The notes under the pieces were generated by a model. The model did not search any database and had not been told where the DNA came from. It saw only the letters and a program-made list of their open reading frames with translations. This document shows positions 1 to 6,640 of a stretch of DNA of 21,363 bases, in pieces. The first letter of the stretch is position 1, and the number at the start of each line of letters is the position of its first letter. Both the position numbers and the translations under genes were made by a program. This DNA comes from Pseudomonadota bacterium (GTDB lineage Bacteria > Pseudomonadota > Alphaproteobacteria > Acetobacterales > Acetobacteraceae), in the NCBI GenBank assembly GCA_021780935.1, contig JAJXXT010000005.1:1-21363 (forward strand), read 5' to 3'.

Positions 1-1656
1 CAGGGCGGCGCGCGCGCCGGCGCGTTCGCGGCGCTGATCGTCACGGGTGGCCGGCGGGCGGGCGGCGGCTTGCCTGGTCTCCCGCGCCGGGCGCGCCTCC
101 TCGGCCAGCAGCGCGCGGTAGGTTTCGAGATCGCCGTCATAGGGGGCGACCGTACCGCCGGCAACGAGGTAGAGCCGGTCGGCCACCAGCTCCACCAGGT
201 GCGGGTCGTGGCTGATCAGCACCACCGCACCGGGGAACTCGGCCAGCGCCCGCACCAGCGCCTCGCGCGCGTCGATATCGAGATGGTTGGTGGGCTCGTC
301 GAGCACCAGGATCTCCGGCGCCTCACGCGTGGCGAGGGCAAGCAGCAGCCGCGCCTTCTCGCCGCCGGAGAGGCTCGCGACCGGCGTGTCCACGCGCTGC
401 GCATCGAGACCGAACCGCGCGAGCTGAGCGCGCTGGACGGTCTGCGAAAGCGCGGGCGCCGCGCGCTCCAGGTGCAGCAGCGGCGAGGCCGCGGGGTCCA
501 GCTCCTCCTCCTGGGTCTGGGCGAAATAACCGACGCTGATGCCGGGCGAGCGCCAGAGGCGGCCTCCCATGGGAGCAAGTCTGCCGGCGATGACGCGCGC
601 GAGCGTGGTCTTGCCATTGCCGTTGCGCCCGAGGAGCGCGATGCGGTCATCGGGGTCGAGCCTGAGCGAGACGCGGGCCAGCACCGTGTGCTGGCCATAG
701 CCGATCGACACATCCTCGAGCGTCAGCAGCGGTGGGGCGAGCGTCCGCGGCGCGGGGAACTCCAGGCGCGTCGGCGCGTCATCGACCACCGCCTCGATCA
801 TCGGCAGCCTGGCGATCGCCTTGAGGCGGGACTGCGCCTGGCGCGCCTTGCTCGCCTTGTAGCGGAACCGGTCGACGAAGGCCTGCATGCGCGCGCGCTG
901 CCCCTCGATGCGCAGCGCCTCCGCGCGGCGGGCGCTGGCACGCTCGGTGCGGATGCGGATGAACTCCTCGAACCCGCCCGGGGTCACGGAAATGCGGCCG
1001 TGGTCGAGATGCGCAATGGCGCCGACGGTACGGTCGAGCAACGAGCGGTCATGCGAAACGATGAGCGCCGCGCCGGGAAAGCGGAGCAGCCAGGTCTCCA
1101 ACCACAGCGTCGCCTCGAGGTCGAGATGGTTGGTCGGCTCGTCGAGCAGCAGCAGGTCGGGCAGCGCGAACAGGGCGGCGGCGAGCGCCACGCGCATGCG
1201 CCAGCCGCCGGAGAAGGTGGCGAGCGGGCGCGCCTGCGCCGCCGTGTCGAAGCCGAGCCCGGCGAGGATGGTCGCGGCGCGGGCGGGTGCCGCGTCGGCG
1301 CCGATGGCGGCGAGCCGGGCGTGGATATCGGCCAGGCGCTCGGGCGGTGCGGCATCGGCCTCGGCGAGCAGGGCGGCGCGCTCGGTGTCGGCGGCGAGCA
1401 CGTGGTCGAGCGGCGAGGCGTCGCCGTCCGGCGCGTCCTGGCGGACGGTGCCGAGGCGCACGTTGCGGGCCAGCCGCAGCTCACCCCCGTCGAGCTGCAG
1501 CTCCCCCGCGATGATTTTGAGCAGCGTCGATTTGCCCGCGCCGTTGCGCCCGACCAGGCCCACACGCTGCCCGGCGCCAAGCACGAGGTCGGCACCCGCG
1601 AGCAGCGGCCGGCCGGCGATGCGCAGCACGGCGTTTTCGAGGACGAGAAGGCTCAT
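1..1656 (-). CDS. ABC-F family ATPase, YheS/Uup-like (3' end beyond window)
   Basis: Two ATP-binding cassettes are fused in one chain with no membrane segment, which defines the ABC-F class. Known members bind the ribosomal E site and rescue or tune translation. The first Walker A is GLVGRNGAGKST (about residues 33-44), with signature FSGGWRMR near 150 and LLLLDEPTNHLD near 170. A charged linker near 265 contains RYKASKARQAQSRLKAI. The second cassette has GRNGNGKTT near 345, LSGGEKAR near 427 and LVLDEPTNHLD near 447. The frame stays open for 552 codons to base 1, so the C-terminal tail is missing. The N-terminus resembles E. coli YheS more than EttA, by inference only. The ATG at 1656 is chosen because MSLLVLENAVLRIAG begins the usual first strand. 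A GGGCGG that might serve as ribosome binding site lies inside a hairpin next to the start. The gene diverges from ndk. Confidence 0.93.
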   Translation of the reverse strand, partial: MSLLVLENAVLRIAGRPLLAGADLVLGAGQRVGLVGRNGAGKSTLLKIIAGELQLDGGELRLARNVRLGTVRQDAPDGDASPLDHVLAADTERAALLAEADAAPPERLADIHARLAAIGADAAPARAATILAGLGFDTAAQARPLATFSGGWRMRVALAAALFALPDLLLLDEPTNHLDLEATLWLETWLLRFPGAALIVSHDRSLLDRTVGAIAHLDHGRISVTPGGFEEFIRIRTERASARRAEALRIEGQRARMQAFVDRFRYKASKARQAQSRLKAIARLPMIEAVVDDAPTRLEFPAPRTLAPPLLTLEDVSIGYGQHTVLARVSLRLDPDDRIALLGRNGNGKTTLARVIAGRLAPMGGRLWRSPGISVGYFAQTQEEELDPAASPLLHLERAAPALSQTVQRAQLARFGLDAQRVDTPVASLSGGEKARLLLALATREAPEILVLDEPTNHLDIDAREALVRALAEFPGAVVLISHDPHLVELVADRLYLVAGGTVAPYDGDLETYRALLAEEARPARETRQAAARPPATRDDQRRERAGARAAL

Positions 1657-1674
1657 GGGCGGGTTTTGCCGCCC
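1657..1674 (-). promoter_or_regulatory. Hairpin abutting the ABC-F start codon
   Basis: The arms GGGCGG (1657-1662) and CCGCCC (1669-1674) pair perfectly around a 6-nt loop, and on the minus strand the hairpin ends directly at the ATG. The only purine-rich ribosome-binding candidate lies inside the stem, so folding could reduce initiation. That the stem regulates the gene is inference. Confidence 0.4.
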
Positions 1675-1760
1675 TGCGGCGCCCGGCGAAAGGGGTTGCC
1701 GGGGAAAAGCCGCCGCGCTAAGGCCCCCGCCCACCCGAAAACCGGACGAAGGACTGCACC

Positions 1761-2183
1761 ATGGCGCACGAGCGCACGCTTTCGATCATCAAACCCGACG
1801 CGACGCGCCGCAACCTGACGGGCGCGATCAACGCCAAGTTCGAGGCGGCGGGCCTGCGCATCGTCGCCCAGCGGCGCCTGCGCCTCACCACCGCGCAGGC
1901 CGAGGCGTTCTATGGCGTGCACCGCGAGCGCCCGTTCTTCCGCGACCTGGTGACCTTCATGGTCTCGGGCCCGGTGGTGGTGCAGGTGCTGGAGGGCGAG
2001 AACGCGGTCGCGCGCAACCGCGAGGTGATGGGTGCGACCAACCCCGCCAACGCCGCCCCCGGCACCATCCGCAAGGAGTTCGCGGAGAGCATCGAGGCTA
2101 ATTCCGTGCATGGCTCGGACAGCCTGGAAAATGCGGCGATCGAGGTCACCTTCTTCTTTTCTGGTCTCGATATCGTCGGCTGA
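1761..2183 (+). CDS. ndk: Nucleoside diphosphate kinase
   Basis: This 140-residue protein has the normal bacterial length for Ndk, a cytoplasmic enzyme that moves the gamma phosphate of ATP to other (d)NDPs through a phosphohistidine. It begins [14 protein letters not shown], with Lys11 in the usual nucleotide-binding place. [15 protein letters not shown] (94-108) and NSVHGSDS (114-121) carry the catalytic His117. A ribosome-binding AAGGA lies about 7 bases before the ATG. The next gene on the same strand is a nucleoside 2-deoxyribosyltransferase, 61 bases on, so the two may be co-transcribed as a small nucleotide-metabolism pair. Nothing looks abnormal. Confidence 0.98.
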   Translation: MAHERTLSIIKPDATRRNLTGAINAKFEAAGLRIVAQRRLRLTTAQAEAFYGVHRERPFFRDLVTFMVSGPVVVQVLEGENAVARNREVMGATNPANAAPGTIRKEFAESIEANSVHGSDSLENAAIEVTFFFSGLDIVG

Positions 2184-2204
2184 GACTGGACGGAACCCGC
2201 GCCG

Positions 2205-2240
2205 CCCGCTTCACTGATCCCCGCATGATCGGGGAGCGGG
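2205..2240 (+). promoter_or_regulatory. Long interrupted hairpin between ndk and the deoxyribosyltransferase
   Basis: An inner stem pairs TCCCCG (2218-2223) with CGGGGA (2230-2235). An outer stem pairs CCCGC (2205-2209) with GCGGG (2236-2240), leaving an unpaired stretch on the 5' side. The 3' arms hold the purine-rich bases just before the ATG at 2245. The hairpin could act as a weak ndk 3' end or mask the downstream ribosome binding site. There is no T-tract, so an intrinsic terminator is not supported. Confidence 0.35.
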
Positions 2241-2244
2241 CAGG

Positions 2245-2784
2245 ATGCGGGTTTATCTCGCCGGGCCGGATGTGTTCCTGGCCCAGCCCGAGGCACGCGG
2301 CGCCGTGCTGAAGCGCGTGCTGGCGGAATTCGGACTCACCGGGGTGTTTCCGCTCGATCCGCCTGCGGAGGCGCCGGCGCCGGGCCTTGCCGCCGGCTAT
2401 CGCATCGCCGCGGTGAACGAGGCGCATATCGCCTCCTGCCAGGCGCTGATCGCCAATCTCACGCCGTTTCGCGGGCCGAGCGCGGATGCCGGAACCGTGT
2501 TCGAGCTGGGTTTCGCGCGGGCGCGCGGCTTGCGGCTCTGGGGCTGGAGCAATGTGGCGACCGATTTCGCCACCCGCACGCGGGCCTGGGCGGGCGGCGG
2601 GATGCGCGACCGCGAGGGCATGCAGGTCGAGGAATATTGCCCGAGCGACAATCTGATGATCGAGGCCGCGATCGTCGCCGCCGGCGGCCAAGTGGAGGTG
2701 GAGAACACGGCGCCGGCCCGGCGGTGGACGGACCTCACGGCGCTGCGCCGGGCCGCCGAGGCGCTCAGCCGCGCCGAATCGTAG
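2245..2784 (+). CDS. Nucleoside 2-deoxyribosyltransferase family protein
   Basis: Enzymes of this family swap the base on a 2'-deoxynucleoside or hydrolyse (deoxy)nucleosides and nucleotides through a covalent glutamyl-sugar intermediate. The 179-residue protein starts MRVYLAGPDVF, the typical first strand and loop. It has GPSADAGTVFELGFA (77-91), with Asp81 and the probable nucleophile Glu87, and a C-terminal DNLMI (135-139) like the substrate-binding region of the family. The start follows a GGGCAGG stretch. The gene lies 61 bases after ndk and its end is only 9 bases from the convergent end of purK. Whether it is a true transferase, a nucleotide hydrolase or a nucleotide-pool cleaner cannot be told from sequence. 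Confidence 0.88.
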   Translation: MRVYLAGPDVFLAQPEARGAVLKRVLAEFGLTGVFPLDPPAEAPAPGLAAGYRIAAVNEAHIASCQALIANLTPFRGPSADAGTVFELGFARARGLRLWGWSNVATDFATRTRAWAGGGMRDREGMQVEEYCPSDNLMIEAAIVAAGGQVEVENTAPARRWTDLTALRRAAEALSRAES

Positions 2785-2793
2785 GGGGCAGAA

Positions 2794-3963
2794 TCACAGG
2801 GCGCCGCGCACCATCGGTACTGGGCCGAGGGCCAGCGCCACGCCCGCGTCGCCGGGCAGCGCGCCCCAGGGGAACAGCCGGGTGACATGGCCCATCTTGC
2901 GGCCCGGCCGCGCCTCGTGCTTGCCGTAGAGATGAGCGCAGAGTCCCGGTGTCGCGAGGATCGCCGGCCAGAGCGCCGCCTCCTCGGGACCGACGAGGTT
3001 CTTCATCGCCGCATCGGCGTGGCGGGTGGCCGGCGGCAGCGGCAGGCCGGCGACGGCGCGGACATGCATCTCGAACTGGCTCACCGGGCAGGCATCGATG
3101 GTCCAATGGCCGGAATTGTGCGGGCGCGGTGCGATTTCGTTGACCAGGACCCGGCCATCCGCGGCGATGAACATCTCGACCGCCAGCAGCCCCACCAGGT
3201 CCAGCGCCTCGGCCACGCGCCGCGCCGTGCCCTGGGCCGCTGCGGCGATGTCGGGCGCGATGCGCGCGGGGGCCAGGGTGAGGTCCAGAATCTGGTCGCG
3301 ATGGCGGTTCTCGACCGTGTCGAAACTGGCGAGGCCGCCGTCGGCGCCGCGCGCGACGATCACGCTGACCTCGTGGGAAAAATCGACAAAACCCTCCAGA
3401 ATCAGTGGCTTGGGGTGCAGATCGTCGAAAGCCGGGGCGAGGTCCGCCGGCGAGCGCAGCAGCGCCTGGCCCTTGCCGTCATAGCCAAGCCGGGTGGTTT
3501 TCAGCACCGCCGGCAGGCCGAGCGCGGCCACGGCTTCCCGCAGTTCCGCGAGGCTGGCGACCGGGCGCCAGGGTGCGGTCGCGGCGCCGGCCGCGTTGAG
3601 GAACTGCTTCTCGGCGGCACGGTCCTGGGAGATACGCAGGATCGAGGGCGCCGGGCGAACCGGGCGCAGCGAGGCCAGCAGATCCAGCCCCTCGGCGCTG
3701 ACATTCTCGAACTCGAAGGTGACGACGTCCACGCTCTCGGCAAAACGGTGCAGGGCGATGGGGTCGTCGTAGTCGCCATGGGTGGTGCCGGCGGCGACCT
3801 GGCCGGCCGGGCTGTCGGCCTCCGGCGTCAGGATATGGCAGCGCAGGCCAAGCCGGGCGGCGGCCAGCGCCGACATGCGCCCGAGCTGCCCGCCGCCGAT
3901 GATGCCGATCGTGGCGTTGGGCGGCAGCGGGAACGGGGCGGACTCAGCGCGGTGGTTCGGCAT
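2794..3963 (-). CDS. purK: N5-carboxyaminoimidazole ribonucleotide synthase (PurK)
   Basis: PurK is an ATP-grasp enzyme that carboxylates AIR with bicarbonate and ATP to N5-CAIR in purine synthesis. The product is 389 residues, with [11 protein letters not shown] at 20-30 and later [19 protein letters not shown], the metal-binding and active-site stretch of the family. The ATG at 3963 is the only in-frame start shortly before the glycine-rich loop. It adds about 15 residues compared with E. coli PurK. It overlaps the purE stop by 20 bases and has no clear Shine-Dalgarno sequence, so translation is probably coupled to purE. The bases just upstream belong to a 12-bp tandem repeat. The frame stays open further upstream through purE, but that extension is repeat-derived and unlike PurK. 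Confidence 0.96.
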   Translation of the reverse strand: MPNHRAESAPFPLPPNATIGIIGGGQLGRMSALAAARLGLRCHILTPEADSPAGQVAAGTTHGDYDDPIALHRFAESVDVVTFEFENVSAEGLDLLASLRPVRPAPSILRISQDRAAEKQFLNAAGAATAPWRPVASLAELREAVAALGLPAVLKTTRLGYDGKGQALLRSPADLAPAFDDLHPKPLILEGFVDFSHEVSVIVARGADGGLASFDTVENRHRDQILDLTLAPARIAPDIAAAAQGTARRVAEALDLVGLLAVEMFIAADGRVLVNEIAPRPHNSGHWTIDACPVSQFEMHVRAVAGLPLPPATRHADAAMKNLVGPEEAALWPAILATPGLCAHLYGKHEARPGRKMGHVTRLFPWGALPGDAGVALALGPVPMVRGAL

Positions 3964-4486
3964 GCGAATCGGATGGCGAATCGATGGGCGATTCGATGGG
4001 CGAATCGGGTACCGACTCGGTCTGACGCCGGCGCCAGACGTCGAGTCGGTCGGCAAGAACCACGTCCGCGCCGGCCAGAATCGCCGCGGCGAGCAGGGCG
4101 GCGTTGATCGCGCCGGCCCGGCCGATGGCCAGCGTCCCAACCGGAACGCCAGCCGGCATCTGTACGATGGAAAGCAATGAATCCATGCCCTTAAGAGCAT
4201 GACTCTCAACCGGTACACCAAGCACCGGCAGGCTGGTATGGGCCGCGATCATGCCTGGCAGATGCGCCGCCCCGCCGGCCCCCGCGATGATCACCTTGAT
4301 GCCCCGCGCGCGCGCCGTGGTGGCGTAGCTGGCCAGGCGCAGCGGCGTGCGATGGGCGGAGACCACGCGAGTCTCGTGCGGCACGCCAAGCGCCGCGAGC
4401 GTCTCGGCGGCATGCTGCATCGTCGCCCAGTCGGAGCGGCTGCCCATCACCACGCCGACGAGCGGAGCCGTGGCGGCCTCGGTCAC
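3944..4486 (-). CDS. purE: N5-CAIR mutase (class I PurE) with repetitive C-terminal tail
   Basis: PurE converts N5-CAIR to CAIR, the step after PurK. The 180-residue protein has VVMGSRSDW (12-20), SAHRTP with His45, [11 protein letters not shown] (69-79) and [15 protein letters not shown] (90-104), all class I PurE motifs. Linkage to purK agrees with class I. After about residue 153 comes an extra acidic, Ser/Pro-rich tail containing [13 protein letters not shown] (162-174), encoded by a 12-bp tandem repeat and outside the conserved fold. The start is GTG at 4486, which shares GTGA with the stop of the upstream DUF465 gene, a standard sign of coupled translation. The protein is probably an octamer, as known for the family. 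Confidence 0.96.
   Translation of the reverse strand: MTEAATAPLVGVVMGSRSDWATMQHAAETLAALGVPHETRVVSAHRTPLRLASYATTARARGIKVIIAGAGGAAHLPGMIAAHTSLPVLGVPVESHALKGMDSLLSIVQMPAGVPVGTLAIGRAGAINAALLAAAILAGADVVLADRLDVWRRRQTESVPDSPIESPIDSPSDSHAEPPR
3964..4023 (-). repeat. 12-bp tandem repeat, one GANTC per unit, at the purE/purK junction
   Basis: Units begin at 3964, 3976, 3988 and 4000, with a fifth, more diverged one at 4012. The consensus on the plus strand is GCGAATCGATGG. Each unit carries a GANTC (3966, 3978, 3990, 4002, 4014), and further GANTC sites flank the array at 3941 and 4043. The array encodes the PurE tail and ends directly before the purK start codon. Confidence 0.85.
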
Positions 4487-4686
4487 GCGATGGAGTCCGG
4501 GATCAGGCGGGATTCCAGCCAGGCGATCTCGTCCTTGAGCAGCAGCTTGCGCTTCTTGAGCCGTTGCAGATGCAACTGGTCGGTGGGGCCGGTTTCGGAC
4601 AGGCGGGAGATCACGGTATCGAGGTCGCGGTGCTCGCTGCGCAACTCGTGCAGCCGGCTCAGCAGGGAATCACGGTCGGGCAGCAT
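4483..4686 (-). CDS. YdcH-like DUF465 small helical protein
   Basis: This 67-residue, highly charged protein looks like one long helical hairpin. It contains [16 protein letters not shown] near the C-terminus, the hallmark of the DUF465/YdcH family, whose biochemical role is unknown. It is the first gene of the operon with purE and purK, and its TGA overlaps the purE GTG start (GTGA). The ATG at 4686 has no strong Shine-Dalgarno sequence. A second member of the family lies divergently about 180 bases away. Linkage to purine synthesis may be only positional. Confidence 0.88.
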   Translation of the reverse strand: MLPDRDSLLSRLHELRSEHRDLDTVISRLSETGPTDQLHLQRLKKRKLLLKDEIAWLESRLIPDSIA

Positions 4687-4742
4687 GGGACAGTGATAGG
4701 CGGTTGAGACACGGAATGGAACGGCAAAGCTAGCCCGTGCGT

Positions 4743-4758
4743 GACCACGAATTTGGTC
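4743..4758. promoter_or_regulatory. Short inverted repeat between the divergent DUF465 genes
   Basis: GACCA (4743-4747) and TGGTC (4754-4758) form an imperfect operator-like dyad around a 6-bp AT-rich centre. It lies in the 180-bp space from which both DUF465 genes are transcribed. I could not read convincing -35/-10 pairs there, so the assignment is weak. Confidence 0.25.
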
Positions 4759-4866
4759 GCTTTCGGTCGCCCGGCGGGTCTAGCATCGTGGCGTCGAGGG
4801 CGTGGTCGCGCCCCATGGTGGGGCCGAAGAGGGCACGCTCGCGGCAATAGAGCCACGGGAGGTGTC

Positions 4867-5034
4867 ATGAGCCTGAAGTCGCGCATCGAATCCCTGCGCA
4901 GCCGTCATGCGGATCTGGAAACGCGGATCACGGAGGAGGGCAACCGACCCCGGCCGGATGATACGCGCCTCGTGCGCCTCAAGGTCGAGAAACTGCGGCT
5001 GAAGGAGGAGATGGAGCGGCTGCAAACCGCCTAG
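4867..5034 (+). CDS. Second YdcH-like DUF465 protein
   Basis: The 55-residue product MSLKSRIESLRSRHADLETR... is again a charged helical hairpin ending LKVEKLRLKEEMERLQ, matching the DUF465 pattern of the neighbour on the other strand. The ATG at 4867 is chosen because GGAGGTG lies five bases upstream and because the family starts here. The frame is open further upstream to 4741, but that part lacks family likeness. The gene ends 79 bases from the convergent trcR. Function is unknown. Confidence 0.85.
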   Translation: MSLKSRIESLRSRHADLETRITEEGNRPRPDDTRLVRLKVEKLRLKEEMERLQTA

Positions 5035-5069
5035 AACCAAGCCCCGCGAGCCCGTGACCCGGCGAGGCC

Positions 5070-5087
5070 CCGATCCGGCCGGATCGG
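5070..5087. terminator. Perfect 18-bp palindrome between convergent DUF465 and trcR
   Basis: CCGATCCGG (5070-5078) is followed directly by its complement CCGGATCGG (5079-5087), and CGGATCGGCG recurs at 5098-5107. Position between two convergent genes suggests a bidirectional transcription end. There is no T-tract on either side, so it could equally be a protein-binding palindrome. Confidence 0.35.
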
Positions 5088-5113
5088 CGATTGCTCCCGG
5101 ATCGGCGGTGGCC

Positions 5114-5695
5114 CTACGCGGCTTCCTCTTCGAGCACTGGCGGCGGCGGGACCGGCACGGCCTCGCCGCGCTTGGTGCGGCGCTCGGAGGCACGGGCGAC
5201 CGCGTTGTTGAGGTCGGTCTGGCTGCAGAGACCGAGGATCACGGGGTCCTGCGGCTTGATGTTGGCGGCGTTCCAGTGGGTGCGGTCGCGCACCTTGATC
5301 ACCGTTTCCTTGGTCGTGCCCATCAGCTTGGCGACGTCGTTGATTTCGAGCTGCGGGAAGTTACGCAGCAGATAGGCGATGCCGTTCGGCCGGTCGTTGC
5401 GCTTGGCCACCGGCGTGTAGCGGGTGCCGCGCAGGCGCTTGGGCGCCGGCAGCGCCGAGGGCAGCAGCTTGAGCCGATAGGCCGGGTTCGCCTCGCCGCG
5501 ACGGATCTCCTCCATGGTGACCTGAAGGTTGGCAACCGGGTCGTAGCCGACGATGCCCTGCGCCACCTCGCCATCGGCGATCGCCTGCACCTCCAGCGGG
5601 TGCATGCCGCAGAAGGCGCCGATCTGCTCGAATGTCAGCGCGGTCTTGTCGATCAGCCACACGGCGGTGGCCTTGGGCATCAGGGGCAGGTTCAT
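5114..5695 (-). CDS. trcR: Cell-cycle transcriptional regulator TrcR (DUF1013)
   Basis: This is the alphaproteobacterial DUF1013/TrcR protein, thought to be a DNA-binding regulator linked to the cell cycle. The 193 residues include MPKATAVWLIDKTALTFEQIG near the N-terminus and GLHP-like CGMHPLEVQAIADGEVAQGI. The stretch KRNDRPNGIAYLLRNFPQL is followed by a helix-turn-helix-like NDVAKLMGTTKETVIKVRDR and the conserved THWNAANIKPQDPVILGLCSQTDL. The ATG at 5695 is preferred over the in-frame GTG at 5704 because AGGTG sits at the right distance before the ATG and overlaps that GTG. The last 15 or so residues are a Pro/Glu tail. The gene diverges from DUF1192. The target genes cannot be inferred here. 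Confidence 0.9.
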   Translation of the reverse strand: MNLPLMPKATAVWLIDKTALTFEQIGAFCGMHPLEVQAIADGEVAQGIVGYDPVANLQVTMEEIRRGEANPAYRLKLLPSALPAPKRLRGTRYTPVAKRNDRPNGIAYLLRNFPQLEINDVAKLMGTTKETVIKVRDRTHWNAANIKPQDPVILGLCSQTDLNNAVARASERRTKRGEAVPVPPPPVLEEEAA

Positions 5696-5788
5696 TGTCG
5701 TCACCTCGGGGCGGCGCGTCCGGGGATGCGCATGGACTTGGGCAGGCGCGCGGCCCCCGACACGGGACCGGCCTGGTTGGCGCGGATA

Positions 5789-5812
5789 TGACCCCCTGGC
5801 AGGATGGGGTCA
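5789..5812 (+). promoter_or_regulatory. 7-bp inverted repeat in the trcR/DUF1192 intergenic region
   Basis: TGACCCC (5789-5795) and GGGGTCA (5806-5812) pair perfectly around a 10-nt loop, 23 bases before the DUF1192 start. It could be an operator for either divergent gene or a leader hairpin. Confidence 0.3.
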
Positions 5813-5835
5813 AGGGATGAAGGAGGTGGACTTCC

Positions 5836-6027
5836 ATGCGTGAGGACGAGGACGACCTGCCGCGCAAGCGACCGCGCCTGGAGCGGCCGGCGCTGGATTC
5901 CTGGGGGATCGCGGAGCTGCACGCCTATATCGAGGAACTGCGCGAGGAGATCGCCCGCGCCGAGGCCGACATCGCCCGCAAGGGCAGCCACCGTGCGGCG
6001 GCCGACGCGTTTTTCCGGAAGGGCTGA
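5836..6027 (+). CDS. DUF1192 family small protein
   Basis: The 63-residue protein has an N-terminal acidic/basic stretch (REDEDDLPRKRP). It is followed by a helical region LHAYIEELREEIARAEADIARKGSHRAAADAFF, which is the DUF1192 signature seen across alphaproteobacteria. Function is unknown. A strong AAGGAGGTGG sits before the ATG. The gene is divergent from trcR and its end faces the hsp20 terminator. No membrane segment or signal peptide is visible. Confidence 0.88.
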   Translation: MREDEDDLPRKRPRLERPALDSWGIAELHAYIEELREEIARAEADIARKGSHRAAADAFFRKG

Positions 6028-6057
6028 AACGAAAAGAGGGGGCGTTGCCGCCCCCTC
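6028..6057 (-). terminator. Intrinsic terminator of hsp20
   Basis: On the minus strand a 9-bp stem GAGGGGGCG/CGCCCCCTC (6036-6057) with a GCAA tetraloop is followed by TTTTCGTTT. This is a textbook rho-independent terminator 43 bases after the hsp20 stop codon. The same stem may help end the convergent DUF1192 transcript, but no T-tract follows on that strand. Confidence 0.9.
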
Positions 6058-6099
6058 CCCCATTCGCGCCAAACGGCGACCGGCTGATGGCGGCCGGCG

Positions 6100-6540
6100 T
6101 TACGCCGCCTGCTGCAGCGCCGGACGCGAGCCGGCGTTGATGGCGACGCGGCGTGGCTTCAGCGCCTCCGGCACCACGCGCTTCAGGTCGAGGCGGAGCA
6201 GGCCGTTGGTGAGGTCCGCCCCCTCGACCACGATGTGGTCGGCGAGCACGAAGCGGCGCTCGAAGGCGCGGCCGGCGATGCCGCGATAGAGCACCTCGCC
6301 CGACGCGGTCTCCTGGCCGGCGCGGCCGGTGACCACCAGCGTGTTCTCCTTCACCGTGACCTCGATGTCCTCGGGGCCGAAGCCGGCCACGGCCATCGTG
6401 ATCGCGTAGGAATCATCGCCTGTCTTTTCGATGTTGTAGGGCGGATAGGCAACGTCCGCCGCGGCATTGTCCATCAGCCGCGCCAGCCGGTCGAAACCGA
6501 TCGCGGTGCGGAACAGCGGGGATAGGTTGAGGGTATTCAT
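6100..6540 (-). CDS. Small heat-shock protein, IbpA/Hsp20 class
   Basis: Small heat-shock proteins are ATP-independent holdases that keep unfolded proteins refoldable. The 146 residues show the IbpA-type start MNTLNLSPLFRTAIGFDRLARLMD. An alpha-crystallin domain runs from about YPPYNIEK (33) through AVAGFGPEDIEVTVKENTLVVTG to RGIAGRAFERRFVLADHIVV and DLKRVVPEALKPRRVAIN. Length and the RRVAIN end match IbpA/IbpB relatives. The ATG at 6540 follows AGGAGG at 7 bases. Expression appears controlled at two levels, by an RpoH-like promoter (6641-6669) and a ROSE-type RNA thermometer (6541-6634). A strong terminator follows, so the gene is likely monocistronic. Confidence 0.96.
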   Translation of the reverse strand: MNTLNLSPLFRTAIGFDRLARLMDNAAADVAYPPYNIEKTGDDSYAITMAVAGFGPEDIEVTVKENTLVVTGRAGQETASGEVLYRGIAGRAFERRFVLADHIVVEGADLTNGLLRLDLKRVVPEALKPRRVAINAGSRPALQQAA

Positions 6541-6634
6541 GATGCGACCTCCTGAGTCAGCAAGGTTTTACAGGGCGCCGCCCGGATGGGCCGGCGCTGC
6601 CAGACCCGGCGGCCCCTGATGGGCGCCGCCGACA
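6541..6634 (-). promoter_or_regulatory. ROSE-type RNA thermometer in the hsp20 leader
   Basis: Three successive hairpins can be drawn on the minus-strand transcript. Hairpin 1 (6630-6608) is a 9-bp stem, GGCGGC plus CCC against GGG plus GCCGCC, with one bulged G. Hairpin 2 (6597-6575) is also 9 bp, GCGCC plus GCCC against GGGC plus GGCGC, again with one bulged G. Hairpin 3 (6565-6548) pairs CCUUGCU with the Shine-Dalgarno AGGAGG, with the G of UUGCU bulged. The U(U/C)GCU-against-Shine-Dalgarno pairing is the defining ROSE feature of rhizobial and other proteobacterial hsp20 genes. Heat melts hairpin 3 and frees the ribosome site. The fold was drawn by eye. Confidence 0.85.
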
Positions 6635-6640
6635 CTCAGG

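Noticed and set aside
70..1818. 582-residue plus-strand open frame
   Set aside because: It is the antisense shadow of the ABC-F gene, which has clear Walker and signature motifs; the shadow protein is Arg/Gly/Ala-rich with no family pattern.
3964..4221. N-terminal extension of PurK upstream of 3963
   Set aside because: It runs through the purE gene and the tandem repeat and has no likeness to PurK.
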